From: Firmicutes bacterium UBA4882
Lineage (GTDB): Bacteria; Bacillota; UBA4882
Direction of reading: 5' to 3'
NCBI GenBank assembly: GCA_002399265.1
Contig: DHDG01000039.1
Span: 9,167-24,328, forward strand
Length of the DNA: 15,162 nucleotides
The notes under the pieces are model-generated. The model had not been told where the DNA came from and ran no database searches. It was given only the letters and a program-made list of their open reading frames with translations. The position numbers were made by a program, and so were the translations under genes. Shown in pieces: positions 14,389 to 15,162 of the stretch (position 1 is its first letter; each line of letters starts with the position of its first letter).

Positions 14389-14661
14389 TTGTACTCCGCA
14401 ATTTTTGGCAAAGATCGTCAGAAAAATTCGGATCCACTTGAAAGCCTTAGTCCACGTGAAAGCGAAATCCTTCAGTATGTTGCCAGCGGACTGGGTAATG
14501 CCGAAATCGGCAAAACCCTTTTCATAAGCGAAAAGACAGTCAAGAACTATGTGACCAGCATCCGCAAAAAGCTTGGGTTGGCCAACAGAGCCCAGATCGC
14601 TCTCTATGCTCTGCAGCGTGGCGTTCTTGACTTGAGCCAGATAAAGCTGACCGATCAATAG
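14389..14661 (+). CDS. Stand-alone LuxR/GerE-type HTH regulator
   Basis: A 90-residue protein consisting of little more than a LuxR-type helix-turn-helix. SLSPRESEILQYVASG (19-34) is followed by NAEIGKTLFISEKTVKNYV (37-55) and then KKLGLANRAQIALYALQRG. The stretch around LFISEKTVKNYV and the C-terminal GVLDL are very like B. subtilis GerE, a late mother-cell sporulation regulator, but stand-alone GerE-like proteins also have other roles. There is no receiver domain, so phosphorylation control is not expected. The start is TTG 14389: GGAGGAG (14373-14379) is 9 bases upstream, an in-frame TGA sits at 14380-14382, and no other start precedes the domain. A terminator follows. Confidence 0.85.
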   Translation: MYSAIFGKDRQKNSDPLESLSPRESEILQYVASGLGNAEIGKTLFISEKTVKNYVTSIRKKLGLANRAQIALYALQRGVLDLSQIKLTDQ

Positions 14662-14682
14662 GGCTTAATATTCCACTAACTG

Positions 14683-14713
14683 AGCATAGTCGTGGTAAGC
14701 GGCTATGCTTTTT
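14683..14713 (+). terminator. Rho-independent terminator of the LuxR-type gene
   Basis: AGCATAG (14683-14689) pairs with CTATGCT (14703-14709) around a 13-base loop and runs into five T residues then ATT. It lies 21 bases after the LuxR-type stop codon. Confidence 0.75.
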
Positions 14714-14874
14714 ATTGTAGGATCCAGCCGATGGTAGTCGCGCTGCTATTTTCCTAAAGGGACTATGTGGGGGGTAGAAGAATTATCAGAACAGGGGTGA
14801 AACAGAACCACTGAACGCACACTTAATCGCAGCTTAGACGAAGCAATCAATTCAGAAGGAGATGTTTCAACTTG

Positions 14875-15162
14875 ATGCAGAGGAAACCGGCTTACCGTCT
14901 TCTCCAATCTGCAGCCCTGGTTCTGGTTGCACTCCTAATCTCAGCGCCAGCCGTCCTTGGCAGCACGTGGTATAGTACTTCTTCAGGTCGTTCCTACTAT
15001 CGTTCCGGTTGGTACAATTCCAACTACTATTCCACCCGCACAGGCGGCTACGTCCGTTACCCAGTTCCGTCGTATCGTCCGACCACACCAAGCATTCCAT
15101 CTTATCCGGCTCCGGACCCGGTTCCGCAGCCCACACCGCAGCCTGAGCCAGTTCCCACTCCT
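14875..15162 (+). CDS. Secreted Tyr/Ser- and Pro-rich protein, 5' part
   Basis: A frame open from ATG 14875 to the right edge (96 residues seen). The N-terminus is a classic signal peptide: KPAYR basic end, hydrophobic LLQSAALVLVALLISA, and a likely cleavage after VLG near residue 29. The exported part begins with a Tyr/Ser/Arg-rich stretch (about 31-67), then turns into a Pro-rich linker in which P alternates with V, Q, T and E (about 68-96). This looks like a spacer ahead of a downstream extracellular domain that is not in the window. AAGGAG (14856-14861) is 13 bases before the ATG and 10 before an in-frame TTG at 14872, so TTG may be the true start. The family is not recognised. It is preceded by a terminator; no good promoter was found in the 160-base gap. 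Confidence 0.7.
   Translation, partial: MQRKPAYRLLQSAALVLVALLISAPAVLGSTWYSTSSGRSYYRSGWYNSNYYSTRTGGYVRYPVPSYRPTTPSIPSYPAPDPVPQPTPQPEPVPTP

Noticed and set aside
14274..14441. Arg-rich small open frame ahead of the LuxR-type gene
   Set aside because: Its ATG begins right after the predicted -10 hexamer, so it would precede the transcript start, and it has no SD. The composition looks like out-of-frame reading.
14787..14808. CAGAAC direct repeat and TGAAAC as an ECF sigma -35 before the secreted protein
   Set aside because: Only two 6-base copies 16 bases apart, and no CGTA-type -10 at the required distance from TGAAAC.

Overview
The window is about 15 kb of bacterial chromosome of roughly balanced base composition, with strong Shine-Dalgarno sites, several TTG starts, an AbrB-type regulator and a GerE-like LuxR regulator. 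These traits point to a Firmicute. The complete methylmalonyl-CoA (propionate) pathway with a Na+-pumping decarboxylase suggests a propionate-forming anaerobe, most plausibly a Negativicute of the Sporomusaceae type. The taxon is an inference; no rRNA or marker tree is available here.

Layout: (1) 1-387, minus strand: 5' part of a membrane protein of the lysyl-PG synthase/YbhN flippase-like family, divergent from (2) rnhB (RNase HII, 582-1391). (3) 1644-11467: twelve tightly packed plus-strand genes. They are korDABC (2-oxoacid, probably 2-oxoglutarate, ferredoxin oxidoreductase), the two chains of methylmalonyl-CoA mutase, its GTPase chaperone meaB, methylmalonyl-CoA epimerase, and mmdADCB (biotin-dependent, Na+-translocating methylmalonyl-CoA decarboxylase). 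A rho-independent terminator closes the run. (4) yraN and a convergent comM/yifB. (5) A regulator island: an AbrB-type protein with a C-terminal CxxC/CxxC module and a stand-alone LuxR/GerE-type HTH protein, each followed by a clear terminator. (6) The 5' end of a secreted Tyr/Ser- then Pro-rich protein running off the right edge.

How the genes work together: KorABCD would turn 2-oxoglutarate into succinyl-CoA, CO2 and reduced ferredoxin. The mutase rearranges succinyl-CoA to (R)-methylmalonyl-CoA and the epimerase gives the (S) form. MmdA moves the carboxyl group to biotin on MmdC, and MmdB decarboxylates it while exporting Na+. The cassette therefore encodes 2-oxoglutarate to propionyl-CoA with two energy-conserving outputs, reduced ferredoxin and a Na+ gradient. 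Alternatively Kor and the mutase simply share the succinyl-CoA node, with Kor making 2-oxoglutarate for biosynthesis.

The cassette lies between rnhB and yraN-comM, genes that are neighbours in many Firmicutes. The least ordinary details are the yraN start (a good SD in front of an ATA codon, just behind a strong terminator), the structured leader before korD, the packed stem-loops after the AbrB gene, and the structured leader of the LuxR-type gene. I saw no CRISPR array, insertion sequence, rRNA, tRNA or recognisable riboswitch.
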